A stretch of 64,000 bases of DNA from Anaspis maculata (lineage: Eukaryota > Arthropoda > Insecta > Coleoptera > Scraptiidae). The notes under the pieces were generated by a model, which saw only the letters and a list, made by a program, of their open reading frames with translations, was not told the DNA's origin and ran no database searches. The stretch spans positions 32,728,177-32,792,176 of the forward strand of contig OX421964.1 in assembly GCA_949128115.1 (NCBI GenBank), read 5' to 3'. The position numbers and the translations under genes are program-made. Position 1 is the stretch's first letter, and every line of letters starts with the position of its first letter. Shown here piece after piece: positions 10,867 through 22,877 of the stretch.

Positions 10867-13679
10867 TGCATGTATGTATAAGGAACTTGCGTTTCTGTAC
10901 AGGTACCTACCGACTTAAGCTAGGGAATGGATCTGCCAGGTGGTACCTACCTAGATCTCTCCAAAAGTTGAAACATCGCAACGGGCTGTACAAAAGCCGC
11001 CAGGTTTGTGAGATGGTTCCAAGTTTTCTGTCCCGCTTTTTGATGAGTATTCAACACCTCTGCGATTGTAGAGCTGTAGAGTTGTACAGAAAATTCACAT
11101 CACCCTAAACTAGCCGCTGAGAGAACCAAACGACGGCTGGTCGTTTGTGAAAACCAGATGTCGGATTTTGGCGGCGTATTGTTTGAAAAATTTTCGCAAA
11201 CGAACCGCAATTCCGCAATGCAAGTTGACGATTGGAAATTTCCAAAATTTCTGCTGAATTTGAGGGGATTTTTAGAAAATTCATAATTCATTCCAATTTT
11301 TTCCAGGGAATCGACATTTCAAATAATTCTTTCCAGATTTCTTGATACGTTTTTGCGCCGAAAACTCGGCTTTTCGAGCAGAATTTCGAGAAATTTGGTG
11401 TGAAATGCCGACCGGGGGATTTCGGGGGCCGCGTGTCGTCCGATGCGGGCCATTTGGCGAGGCTTTTCTTGAAATTTTGCCGAAAAATGTTGAGAACGGT
11501 ACACGGCCCGGCCAATCTGACAGGAACGTCATTATTGACGCTTTCGGTTTTTGGAAACTCGACAACACCTCGGGGAATTTCAACCGTGTTTTTGGAAAAA
11601 ACGTACCATGTCAGCGTGCGAGATTGAACCGTGGTCTCAAGGGAACTTTTGAGCGTCCATCAGACACCAAAAACCAAAGAATTCTTCAAATTCGACGGCA
11701 CTTTGATGAAATTTTGCAGGCCGGCTCCGGTGTTGACAGGGTAATTTCACAAAAACACGAAATTTAAAGGGGCAAAACACGTCTGGGGGGTACTCACAGT
11801 ATATTTGCAGTAGGGCCCGATTCTTACCGGCTTCACATTACGAGAAAGGCCCCTTTTTTACATTTCCAGACACATCTCGCGGCGGCATCAATGTCTTGTT
11901 GTCACGTCTTGTTTTCTGCGAAATCCTAGATAATTCCATCGGATCTTCTGGCCAGACCTTCAGAAAGGGTCCGTGCTTCGATCCATATGCGTTTTATCAC
12001 GTCTTTGTAGTCCATTTTATCGAAATCTGTGTGGAACTTTTCGCATCAATACGGTCGACCTAGCGTCGGACTGCTACTGTCACTTTTGCCAACAGCACCG
12101 CGCGCCTCCGTTCACTTCATGTTAACGCAAATCTGTCAAACTCGCGCAACCGATCGCCGAATGCTGACGCTTCAATGAACATAATCTTGAATAATTATGA
12201 TGGACCTGTACTTAAACTGGACTTATAATACCGTATATCGCCATGACTCCAGTAGAATGCCGACATTATCGTTATCCCTAGGGACTTTCATTTTCCACAA
12301 TTAATATTGACCGTTCTGCTACGATGACTTTTCTCTGATGGCGACATGACATCGCAGTATAAAGTTTAGGTTAGGTGTCAAAATGACATTTTCAAATTTG
12401 CTTGAGAGGCATAGCCGCTTTCTTTCGGTCGCTTGCAGCGTTTTGTACGTACATGTGTTCATAGGTTCCGGTAATTCAATAGAAAGGACGATGTTCCGTG
12501 TCTAAAATTGTTAACTGAAGTGTGTTGAATACACGGTGTGCTGTTGGGCACTAGGCCGTTCGGCTTTTTTGTTTATGTTCCCCAATGGCTGGCCGTTGCT
12601 TGTGTTTTTCTGTATTCTGTAACGAAATAGTAGAATTTCATTCAATAATTGATTGACGGCAATCTTACTTGTGAAAAGAAAACACTCTCAAGGCCCGAGC
12701 TGTGTGGTCCAGTAGGAAGTACCTAGCTGTGGTTTGTGCTGCCGAAATCATAGTGCTTGCGCCCCTTCTATACCGTGCATTTTCTTTCGTAGAACTACTG
12801 ATAGTAAGTTATGAAATCCACAGAATATTCTTATCAAACGGATTAGGGAGTTATAAAGCACACCAAATTCGAATTCGACACCACAAATCCGGAAACTTCC
12901 CACGTTGAAAAAAACGAAACTGTCAAAATGACGTTTCTGGTGCAGGGATCACGCTCTCCTTGGATCACGCTTTCTGGTGCAAAACTGATAAATCGCAACC
13001 GTGATCCCTGATCGCAACTGCGTTGATTTTGAACTTTTGAAGCAACCTTCGATAAATTCGAAAGACAGTGACTCTCAAACTTCATGACTGTTTCAACTTG
13101 CGAACTTGCAATGAGTTCTTCGAAACGAAATAAACCTGAGGGCTACTTTCGAAGTAAAAAACATATTATTGTAAATTGAATCAGTTATTATAAAATAATA
13201 TAATATCCATAAATATTTATAGTACAAAATGTGCCGATGCAAGTTGCGGATTTTCTATAATCTTTTGAGAACTTCTGTTATGATAACGATAACGGTAGCG
13301 CCCCTGTGGCGTCATTTGTTGTTTGGTCGGATAGGGTGATCAGCAGTCCATTTTAAATACAGGTCCATGATAATTATGCTTGACGCTTGACGTGAGTTGT
13401 TGCATAATTTAGAATACAGGAGTCTCTACAATCAAGCTCTGATTTTTTTTCCTGTCCAGCTATAGTCCCTAAATCCGTGAGAATTCGTTCAAATAATGGC
13501 CTGAGCCTAATCGTGATAGCTACGTCACAGTTCATCGTGTCTGCGGTGTTTTTTTTTGCGTGATCTGAACCAAACACAGACGACCGTCGCGTCGAGCAGA
13601 TCCAATTTATTGCTTTTTTATTCGAAATTTCATGGTATTTCCCCTTTTGTGAGCGTTCGCTATTTTATTTCTTCAACTT
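10867..13679. other. Spacer with an unexplained low-stop segment
   Basis: From about 11280 to 11770 both strands have long open frames (141 codons on plus at 11342-11767, 100 codons on minus at 11281-11583). I recognise no domain in any of them. A GGATCACGC-TTCTGGTGCA motif is locally repeated near 12945-13005. The rest is AT-rich spacer without recognised features. Confidence 0.35.
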
Positions 13680-14271
13680 CAAACAACGAATTTGCCACTG
13701 TCAAATTTCGATTTTTGACGACTCCAGAGGCCGCCATATTGAACTTTTTCATTTTTCAACCGATACGATTGAGATTTTCAACTCATACTATGTACTTGTT
13801 TAGGGTAGGCAATCAAGATGCATCTGTCAACCTTCGATTTTTGACGTTTTAAAAGACCGCCATATTGAACTTTTGCGATTTTCAGCCGATCCGATTTGGA
13901 TTTCCAACTTATACCAGCTTTGGGTAGGCAGTCAAGATGCATCCATCAAATTTCGATTTATGACGTTTCAAAAGGCAGGCATATTGAGCTTTCGCATTTT
14001 TCAACCGATCTGATTAGGATTTTCAACCTGTACTCTCATTTTAGGTAGGCAATCGAGATGCGTCTGTCAACCTTCGATTTTTGACGTTCCAAAAGGCTGC
14101 CATATTGAACTTTTGCATTTTCAACCGATCCGATTGGGATTTTTAACCTATACTCACTTGAGGTGGACAATTGAGGTGTATCTATCAAATTTGACGTTTT
14201 GCCAGTTCCAAGGCAAAGCCGCCATATCGAACTTTTGTATTTTTTAACTGATCCGATTGGGATTCAAAACC
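13680..14271. repeat. ~120-bp tandem array, block 1
   Basis: Five degenerate units of about 120 bp. Each holds a GCCATATTGAACTTTTG block, a TTTTTCAACCGATCCGATT block, an AACCTATACT-type block and a CTGTCAAATTTCGATTTTTGACG block. The landmark TTGAACTTT recurs at about 13740, 13867, 13987, 14107 and 14230. The array continues after the insertions at 15578 and 17766. It is non-coding. Confidence 0.85.
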
Positions 14272-14273
14272 TA

Positions 14274-15577
14274 TTGGCGAAAATCAGTGGCCACCAGAAG
14301 GCGCTGAACGCAGTCAAACATGGTGGCCCAAGGGGCCTTGACAAATAGGTACCCAGCGCACAGCCCAGCGCAGTAGCGCAGTAGCACTCGACAGTTGACA
14401 GTACCTATTCCAAATCAGAAGAATATTGGCAGTTTTGACAGTTGAAAAATAATTAATTTTTTTTGTTTTCCTTGTTTTCCACATCGTCGTGAATGTGAGC
14501 GAGTGAGTGTTGTAGTTTGACTTGAATTACTGCGTTAGTATACGCCGATGGACACAATATACAATGCAGCAGCAAAAGCCGATACGTGAGTTGGTGAAAT
14601 GATAGCCGAAAAATGCAATATCTGAATGCTTATTTACGTTACAGATGTTGAGTTGTGTGAGCCCCTTGCACACAAGATGGAAATACTAAGCCCCCACAAG
14701 ACAAGGCATAGGTACAACAGGACGCATCACGAAAATGAGCCAACAATTATCATTTAGGCCAGAAAGATGAACATTCTTTTGGAGTAATCGTACGACTCAT
14801 ACATTGACTGTAAAGTAAAATTTCAGTAGCTAATAAGCATTTACCGCTGCCTAGAATAATAAAAATCATAGTTTATCAATAATAATTGAGTATTCTTCAA
14901 TCATAAGTTTAATCATAGCTCATCGGTTGATGTTAGTGTTTCTACAATGGAAAATATTTTCATATCGATTAAGGTTCTAAATCTGAACTGATGAGGCGAG
15001 TGACGGATTCTGATTTGCAGGCCAGGTATCTTCTCTCAATACCGCTGGCGTTGATCTCCAGGCTCTCCGGCTGCTCTCACTGGCTTATCGGAGATGGCTT
15101 CACGAGTTCACAACACTGTTCTAACAACTGGTCCACAGAACCTGACCTCCAAATGGTTTTCAATTATCCATTTATGAGACATAACAAAGCACAAGAGTCT
15201 CAGTCGCAGTGAGCCCCAGTCACCCCACACACGATTAAATGACCTGCCTCAATCACTTCTTCACCTTCGCACTTTGTCGAGAGGGAGCTGATTTGGTCAC
15301 CAACATGACCATAAATATTGGGCAAATGAATCTGTATTATTGGCATTTTCTAAAACAAAAATAAGTTAGAGATACAGCAATGAAATTCCATTCCCAACGA
15401 ACCCCCAGTTCTTGGCCCACTGCACAGGCCCACTGTTACGCTTTCACTGACAGCTATCACTGTTGACAGCTGTTGTGATGTAAATGCGCACTGCGTTTAC
15501 TATCTATTTGTCAAGGCCCCTTGGGCCACCATGTTTTACTGCGTACAGTGCCACCACGCGGAAAAGATTTTCGCCAA
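14274..15577. mobile_element. 1.3-kb TA-flanked element with long TIRs, inside the tandem array
   Basis: The ends TTGGCGAAAATC and GATTTTCGCCAA are perfect inverted repeats, followed inward by a second conserved block (ATGGTGGCCCAAGGGGCCTT and its complement) to about 80 bp. TA flanks both sides, and joining the flanks restores the AACCTA-ACT spacing of the array unit. The interior is unique sequence. It contains a short open stretch at 14644-14757, preceded by TTACAG, that could be a captured exon; I do not recognise it. A Tc1/mariner-like or other TA-duplicating superfamily is inferred from the target only. Confidence 0.75.
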
Positions 15578-16190
15578 TAACCACTTGAGGCGGACAACCG
15601 AAATACATCTGTCAAATTCTGATTTTTGACGTTTCAAGAGGCCGCAATTTTGAACTCTCGCATTTTCCAACCTATCCGATTGAGATTTTGAATCTATGAC
15701 AGCTTGAATTAGGCAATCTGAATCCATCTGTCAAATTTGTCATTTTGACAGTTCTGATTCCGCCGCCATATCCAGCTCTCGCATTTTTCAACCTATCCGA
15801 ATGGGATTTAGAACCTCTACTTGCTTTAGTTATGCAGTCGAGATGCATCTGGCAAATTCCTATTTTTGACGTTTCTAGAGGTCGCCATTATTGAACTTTA
15901 GCATTTTTCAACCGATCTGATTGGAATTTTGAACCTATATCTACTCGAGATTGGCGATCAACATGAATCTGTCAAATTTTGATTTTTGACGTTTTACGAG
16001 GTCACCATATTGAATTTTTGCATTTTTCAACCGATAGGATTGAGATTTTAAACCTATATACCCACTTGTGGTTGACAATCAAAATGCATTTGTCAAATTC
16101 GCCATTTTGACATTTCCAAGGCTGTCATATTGAACTTTTGTATTTTTCAACAAATAGGATTGAGATATTGAACATAAAACATTAATAAGT
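15578..16190. repeat. ~120-bp tandem array, block 2
   Basis: Five more degenerate units of the array starting at 13680, with the TTGAACTTT-type landmark near 15652, 15770, 15892, 16012 and 16133. It is separated from block 1 by the TA-flanked element and from block 3 by a 1.5-kb palindrome. Confidence 0.85.
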
Positions 16191-16229
16191 GTGTAAAACA
16201 TTAATAAAGATTATTATTATTATCATATA

Positions 16230-17765
16230 CAGGGTCCTGCAACAGTGCGTCGGGCTTTCCTAGCGCCCTTACCTTGCAAAATATAGAAAAAGGTGTAATA
16301 CATAAAATTATAAGTTTGAAAAGTTCTACATTGTAAAATTATTTTCAACTATACAGGGTGTTCAATTTTTGCGCTATAACAAAAACAGAGATTTTTTAAC
16401 TGAAATGCCCCACTTTTGATTTCATTTTCTTGTTCAGCTTTTCAAGCTCTATTACAGGTATATTATTGTTTTTTCAATTTGTGGCAGTGCCACCAACTGA
16501 AAATTAAACTTTTTTTTGTAATTTCAAGGTTCACTTTGAAAAATCGTAGAGGCCTCGTTTTTTGGGATTCAGGAATGAAATTTGACATAACGGTAGTCGA
16601 ATAGAAGCTGAATAACTTCATGACAAAAAACTTGAGGTTTACTTATACAGGGTGTGTAATTTTTTTTTTTCAACTTCGCAAATTTTAAAATGCCATAAGT
16701 CATTTTTTTCAAATGGAATGCCCCATATTCTATTTCACCATTCGATAGCTTTTCTTTTCCTCTTTCTTTTTTACTGGGAATACCCTACCCCTAAATTCCA
16801 TAATTTCAGAGATAATAGGTAATTTTGATAAAAAATTTCGTTTATTTGGATTTTTTATGTTCTTACTAGGTCCTGATACAGAAAACCATGTGTCAAAATG
16901 AACGCACCTCTCAATTTGACAGTTTGAAGATTTTTGAAGTCGAGAAAACCACTTTACTAAGCTCAATTTGAATTTTCTTTTTTCCATTGGGCAACGAAAT
17001 ACTTTTTTGAGCATTTTCTCCAAATTGGAATTTAGCGTAGCTATTCAATAAAAAAAAATTGTTCTTAGCATCAAACCAAGCAAAATGTGTCAATCAGACA
17101 TTTGTTGATGATCACTATGGCCTGCCCGGCGTGAACAATTTTAATAAATAGCACTTTTTATCAAAATTATCGATTATCTCGGAAATTATCAAATTTAGGG
17201 GTAGGGTACTCCCGGTAAAAATGAGAGAGGAGAAAAAAAGCTGTCGAATGCTTGAATAAAATAGGGGGCATTCTATTTGGAAAAATTGACTTATGGCATT
17301 TTGAAATTTGCGAAGTTTGAAAAAAAATTCTGAACACCCTGTATCACTGATTCTGAAGTTTTCTGTCATGAAATTATTCACCTCCTATTCGACTAATGTT
17401 GTGCCAAATGTCATTCTTTGATTGCAAAAAACGAGGCTCCTACAATTTCTCAAAACAAACCTTGAAATTACAAAAAATTTCAATTTTCAATTTTTAGTTG
17501 GTAGCACTGCCACAAATTGAAAAAACAAAAATACGCTTGTAATAGAGCTTGGAAAGCTAAACAAGAAAATAAAATCAAAAGTGGGGCATTTCATTTAAAA
17601 AAATTCTTTGTTTTTATTATAGCACAAAAATGGAACACCTGTATAGTTGAAAATAATTTCAATGGTTAGAACTTTTTAAATCAATAAGTTTATGTATTAC
17701 ACTTTTGTCTCTATCTCGTAAGGGAAGGGCGCTAGGGAAGCCCGACGCACTGTTGCAAAACCCTG
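16230..17765. mobile_element. 1.5-kb near-complete palindrome (CAGGGT ends)
   Basis: Outer tips CAGGGTCCTGCAACAGTGCG and its near complement lie between TA dinucleotides (16228-16229 and 17766-17767). The two halves match all the way to the centre near 17000: paired landmarks are ATACAGGGTGTTCAAT (about 16352) with its complement near 17640, and TTATACAGGGTGTGTAAT (about 16642) with its complement near 17335. Each half thus contains repeated ACAGGGTG tips, as if smaller palindromic elements had stacked. Open frames (e.g. 16730-17023 minus) are AT-rich artefacts. Confidence 0.8.
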
Positions 17766-17940
17766 TATACTTGATCAAGATGGACAATCAAAGTGCATTT
17801 ATCGAACTCGACATTTTGGAAGCGCCGTATTGAACTTTTGTTTTTTCAACTGATTACATTGGGTTTTCGAACCTATTCTTGGTTCAGATGAACAATTGGA
17901 ACGTAACTGTCAAATTTTGAATTTTGCACATACTTTTATT
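17766..17940. repeat. ~120-bp tandem array, block 3
   Basis: One to two more units of the same array (TTGAACTTTTG near 17833, CTGTCAAATTTTGAATTTTG near 17910), cut off from block 2 by the 1.5-kb palindrome. Confidence 0.75.
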
Positions 17941-17958
17941 TCATCTCAATTTCTCCTA

Positions 17959-18732
17959 CAGGGTGGTCCTCGTTTTATGTCATTAAATTTAAGGATCAAT
18001 AGAAAATGAAAAATGAAGGGGACCTTCTTCGGAAAACATATTTGAGAAATGCCTAATAACAGAGATACAGCCCTTCAAAGAGGCTTCGTTTAGGAGATAT
18101 TTGGGTTTGAAACTTTGAAAAACATCCCGAAATCGCCACTTTCCAGAACCCAAATTGTTTTTTTCCTGAAAATTCCCCGTGTTTTAGAAAAAATGGTGGT
18201 TTATCAACTTAGAAATTCTAGAAAACCTATTTCAGCTGAGAAATCATGAGTTTCTTTGGATTTTAATTTTTAGACCTTTGAAAGTGGCGATTTCGGGATG
18301 TTTCCCAAAGTTTCAAACCCAAATATCTCCTAAACGAAGCCTCTTATCAAAATTTTGCAACAATGATTTTTTCTTCAAAATTGAATGTAAAATTCAAAAT
18401 TATGAACAGTTTTCAAAAATGACTAGGGGGGTGAAAAATAAGGGGGGAAAGTAGGGTCACTCCCTAATGTCTAAGCCCCTGAAACTTTTTTATGGAACAT
18501 GTTATGATTGTTCGACAGGGGATAATTTCAGTGAACCTTTGGTTCTATTTCTAATCAAATCGGTTGAACGGTTCAAAAGTTATGCGAAAAAAACGATTAT
18601 TTATTTCCAACTTTGAAGGGCTGTATCTCTGTTATTAGGCATTTCTCAAATATGTTTTCTGGAGAAAGTCCCCTTCATTTTTCATTCTCCATCGATCCTT
18701 AAATTTAATGACATAAAAGTCGGACCACCCTG
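17959..18732. mobile_element. 0.8-kb palindromic element (CAGGGTGGTCC ends)
   Basis: Tips CAGGGTGGTCC and GGACCACCCTG sit between TA dinucleotides. Outer arms of about 125 bp (AAATTTAAGGATC, AGGGCTGTATCTCTGTTATT) are inverted. The left part contains a second inverted pair (TCGTTTAGGAGATATTTGGG near 18088 and its complement near 18325), so one palindrome is nested in another. It is non-coding. Confidence 0.8.
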
Positions 18733-18734
18733 TA

Positions 18735-21700
18735 TAGGTACATATTTGAAAAGACTCCTGAAAATAATACAAATACACGGTTCTTCTTTCCTTTCCACTA
18801 CACAGTGTCCTCCACGGCAGAAGCTTCTTCAGGGTTCAGGTTTTCATAACACACATCGTCGCTTCCATTTTCAAAATTGTGGTACTCCATCATGTTTCCC
18901 GTATTTTTGGAAGTTATCTTGAACTAGAGTAGAAATACATATTAAAAATACATATTAATGAACAAAATAATGGTGTATCGATTTTTCCCGACAACTCTTC
19001 ACTGACCAGACACTACCCACTAACATGCATTTCGTTCACAATAGAACCCTACAAGTCGAGGCGGAAATTTCAAAGCACGCGAAAAACAAACATCTTTTTG
19101 AATTCATGTTACTCTTACTCAGTCAGTTGCTTACGACTCTTGGAAAACTGTATCTGACCAAAACACTATCGACGGACATGCATAAAATTACTAAACTCGC
19201 CAAGGGAAAACCTAACATCTGCCTAAAACACCGGAAAATCAACATCATGTAAACAATTCCCTTTCCACTTGTCCGGTGTCAGTGGAAGAAATTCCCTGTC
19301 TACTTTTCAACCAATGCTGTCACCCAGGCGACGGCTTGCCGGCGCCGGTACAGCTAGTTTTCAATGTAAAAGACAAGTAAAACAGTGTACAACACTCGTG
19401 ACACAAGATAGGTAGGTACTTTTTGACACTCAGCCTCTAACAGAACTTCTGCTTCGTGTCTGAAAACCACTTAAATGTAACAGCCAACGCGTATCGTAAA
19501 CTACTATTGCCATGCTATTTTTGCATAATTTTGAAAAAAGAGCTCTCTTGACACGAGATCGGCAAAAACATTCACACAGAAGGATTACAGAAAGTGTGGA
19601 GCTATCACTAAATTCGTTGAGACGTCATAGAACTCACGACGGCCATGAGTCAAAGGCATAAATTCTATCAAAAATCTTGTAAAATCGATTTAGATACATG
19701 ATTGGTGCATTCTAAGTCATGTCATTCTGTAATGCTTAGGTTCATGAGCTGGCGTCGTTAAAGACTTCAAAAATACTCCTGCGTGCTTTTATCGTGCAAA
19801 ATTTAGAGAAAATTTGTCGACTGGTTAGTCTGTGCATGATAGTACAGAGAATGCCAAAAAATATAAATGTCCCATCCTGACAACTACTACTGCCCTCGGT
19901 TCCGTTTAGTTGGTATTTGATCTTATGTTGAAAAACTCATTGCTGTTGGATGTTGGGGTTGGAAGGGGAGGTGATGCATACGTAAGTTGAGAGCTATGTT
20001 TGTTCACCTCAAATGTGCAGCGATTTCAGTTCTCTTTCCAGTGCCCGTGTCATCATCGCAGACTCGCACTCTAAACTCCAGAGTCCTGCACTTGCGGTGG
20101 TTGTGACAACTTTCAAGCGCCACCCCTTCGTTCCTGTGCAGCGCGAGAGCATGGCATAGCAGAGCAGCCATCTCCGGCCACCCTTCAACTTGTAACTTTT
20201 GGCACGTGACCTGGAGAGTTTGTAACAGAAAAATGTCGTGGCTGACGTGCACCACCCCCTTCCCTCCAACGTCGCGGAATCTTTAAGAGCGCTACTGGTT
20301 TCTATACACAGACGGGAGACGGGAGAAATGCTGGAGAGTAGGGGAGGAGACGCGGGCGTCGGGTCTCGGCTATCTCATACCACCGACGGAGTTTGGCGGG
20401 CGTAAACGTTGTACGCACGGACGCCAGACAGAATAGGGTGAGTTTGGGGGGGCATTCGCCTTCGTAGTCTACTCCCCGCGCGCGCTCCGCCGCGTCTACC
20501 AGAAAACCGAGTTTACAAATTAAAAGGTCGATTTATGCGGGACGAATAGCCGGCAAATCTAGCCTGAGAGGCTGGAGAGATGGTCCAGAAAAAACATCGA
20601 ATTTGCTCTGCAAGAATAGGGGATAGCAGCGGCTTATAAAAAAACTATATGATTCTTCAGCTATTTATCATGAGACGTTAGCGTGTTTGGGATCCTGATT
20701 CTGCACAAATTTTGATTTCTACAATTTCTTCAGTATCCACAAGTTCCCATAATCTCCTGCTAGGGTCTCAAGCTTCTGATTCACTCTCTGAAAATCGGGT
20801 CCATTCCCTCCTAGAACGCTTACTCCGATGCCATTGTATTCACCATTACCATTCTGTACACAACACACACCGCTGCAGCGTTTGCTCTAAATTGATATTT
20901 GGTTAGACAGTGGATATGCCGAGAGCCGAAAATGATAGTGTGGGGAGCAAGTTGAGCGTGAGTGAGCCATTTGTTTCGGTGGGGTAAAACACCATCAATA
21001 CGGTCGATACAGACACAAGCGATGGGTCTTAACGAGCGAAAGGGAGAAGCTAATTACGCCTGCTTAGACACAAACATAATTTCAAGCGTGTTATGTAATT
21101 CCACAGAACACCCCCACACCCCACCCTTTGGCTTCAACCATCCAGATCCCACGTTGCGCCATTGATATACCCTTAGGGATTAAGAAATAATAGACGCTAC
21201 AAGCATATTAAATGAATTTATTGTCCTCGAGGATGAAACGATTTTTCGTTAATTAGCAGGAAGAACGGCAGAAGAGAAGAAATCGCAGAGTTTAGAAAGG
21301 AACAAGAAACGGAGGAACAAGGCGAGGCATTAAATTAAATTAATTTATTGTCTCTTCCCAGCAGTGTTTTTTCTTGATTAGCAGAAGAGAAAGAAGGAGC
21401 ATTGCGTGCGTTCGGTTCATTTTTTTTCCAAAGAGAGGCCCAGCGAGCACAGCGCCACAGAACGGAGCGAAGGAAAAGGAAAATAAATCGAAGGATTACT
21501 TTCACAACATGAGGGATTATTTCTGCGTCTGATGTTCTGTATACGACTCTGAGTATAATTTACCTGGGACCTGGGTGGATGGTTGGCAAAGATGCTTGCC
21601 GGGGCGGAAATCGTCAACGGTGCATTTTCATTAATTCGGGGCGAAACCCGGGCCCGGAGCTCATATTCGAAAAGATAATGACTCCGAGGTTGGCGGCTGC

Positions 21701-22039
21701 GGAATAACAAAAGTGAGTCGATCGAGAAAGAGCAGGAGGGTTCTTCCGATGGCGGGCGGTGTGCACGCTCGGATGAACATTTTTGTTATTTTTGTGAGTA
21801 AATTGTGTAATCAGGCGGCCTTCGTGGAAATTTTGCTTGTGCGCACCTTACCACTTCCACTCTAATTCCATTGGATGTGTTTGGAGTTGTAAAAAAGCAA
21901 ATAAGTAATCAGTATGTCGTGGATAACACCCGTTAATTTTTACCCCAGAATCGGGCTCGCATGTGGTGAACTAAATGTGATCGATTATTCCCTTCAGACC
22001 CCTGGTAAGCGATAAGTACCCGTCGTTCGAGACAACGGG
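18735..22039. other. Spacer with a CpG-richer patch
   Basis: No gene recognised. The stretch at about 19930-20530 is richer in GC and CpG than its surroundings (for example CCCGCGCGCGCTCCGCCGCG near 20477), and TTATAAAAAAA occurs at 20634. This could mark a promoter or simply local composition. Open frames across it (20004-20269 minus) show no domain. The AAATTAAATTAATTTATTG-type sequence near 21340 is simple AT sequence. Confidence 0.4.
20270..20530. promoter_or_regulatory. Possible CpG-rich regulatory patch
   Basis: CpG dinucleotides and GC content are clearly higher than in the flanks, in a window that is otherwise AT-rich and repeat-derived; no repeat ends surround it. There is no transcript evidence and no downstream open frame, so the call is tentative. 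Confidence 0.2.
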
Positions 22040-22877
22040 ATGTTTACCGCATTTTTAAAGATCTCTGAGTTATTTCCAGCCACAATTGTTCCACCTGACG
22101 AAATAAAATCGACCGCGTCCTGGAAGATCCATTACAGCTCAACCCGTCTATTGACAGCTTCACAAAATAAATAAATATGCTTTATAAATAGCATATTCAT
22201 TCATTTATTTAACAGCTTCACAAAAAAGAGAAGTTCACAAAATAATTGAAAAACTCAGACCCAAGAAGGCTCCAGGGAGAGGTTGAATCACGAGAAGAAA
22301 GATGGGAGATTGTCAAAGAAGGGTTTGTTAACGATGATTGCCAACTCCATAATCCAAATAGGCCACTACCCATCAATTCCAATGCAGGCCAGAATCATAG
22401 TCATACCAAAGACTTCACACAAGTAACAACTCACCAACCAATTAGCCTGCTGTCGGTTCCTCTGAAGTGTTTGAGATGTTGCTGCTGGAAATGATTCGGC
22501 CTATCCTGGCTAAATTGATCCCTGAACGTCAGTTTGGCTTACGTCGGCAGCGTTCGACCTGTGAGTTAGTCCGTCGTGTGTCGTGTGGCATGCAAGATTC
22601 GCCATGATCTCGAAACTAAGAGATACTGCTCCGCCGCCTATTCAGACGTTTCCCAGGCGTTTGGCAAAGCGTGGCATCGGGATCTGCTGTACAAGATCAA
22701 GAGGGATCTCCCTCTCCAACTCTGCGAAAATACGAGATCCTGCGGAGCAACCTGCCCGGCAGATGATTTACCATTAGATTCGGAGAAGCGGAGGAGACAT
22801 CTGGGGGTAGCCCAGAGGAGTGACCTTGGTCCAGTTCTGTATCTTCTATTCACAAGGGACTTGCCTCCTTGCAGGTA
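22040..22877 (+). pseudogene. Jockey-type LINE reverse transcriptase, 5' part (broken)
   Basis: Remnant of the reverse transcriptase of a non-LTR retrotransposon, which copies its own RNA into the genome. In successive frames I can read the pre-RT motif KIIEKLRPKKAPG (near 22243), IGHYPS and IIVIPK (near 22357-22412), a PISLL block (22440), FEMLLLEMIRPILAKLIPE then RQFGLRR with STCELVRRVS (22475-22580), DLETKRYCSAAYSDVSQAF (near 22610, the first palm motif) and SDLGPVLYLLFTRDLP (near 22820). Several frameshifts and stops separate them. The element is interrupted after codons RYT by a 7.2-kb insertion and continues at 30114. An AT-rich insert lies at 22168. The start is approximate; no first ORF or 5' UTR was identified. 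The Jockey clade assignment rests on motif style. Confidence 0.85.
22168..22211. other. 44-bp AT hairpin insert flanked by a 14-bp repeat
   Basis: The 14-mer ACAGCTTCACAAAA occurs on both sides (22154-22167 and 22212-22225) of an AT-rich segment that folds on itself (AAATATGC/GCATATT and AAATAAAT/ATTTATTT). It interrupts the LINE coding remnant. It could be a tiny insertion with target duplication or a repair scar. Confidence 0.55.

Noticed and set aside
10632..11108. 158-codon open frame, longest in the window
   Set aside because: More than half of it reads through MITE family A inverted repeats; other copies of the MITE do not keep the frame.
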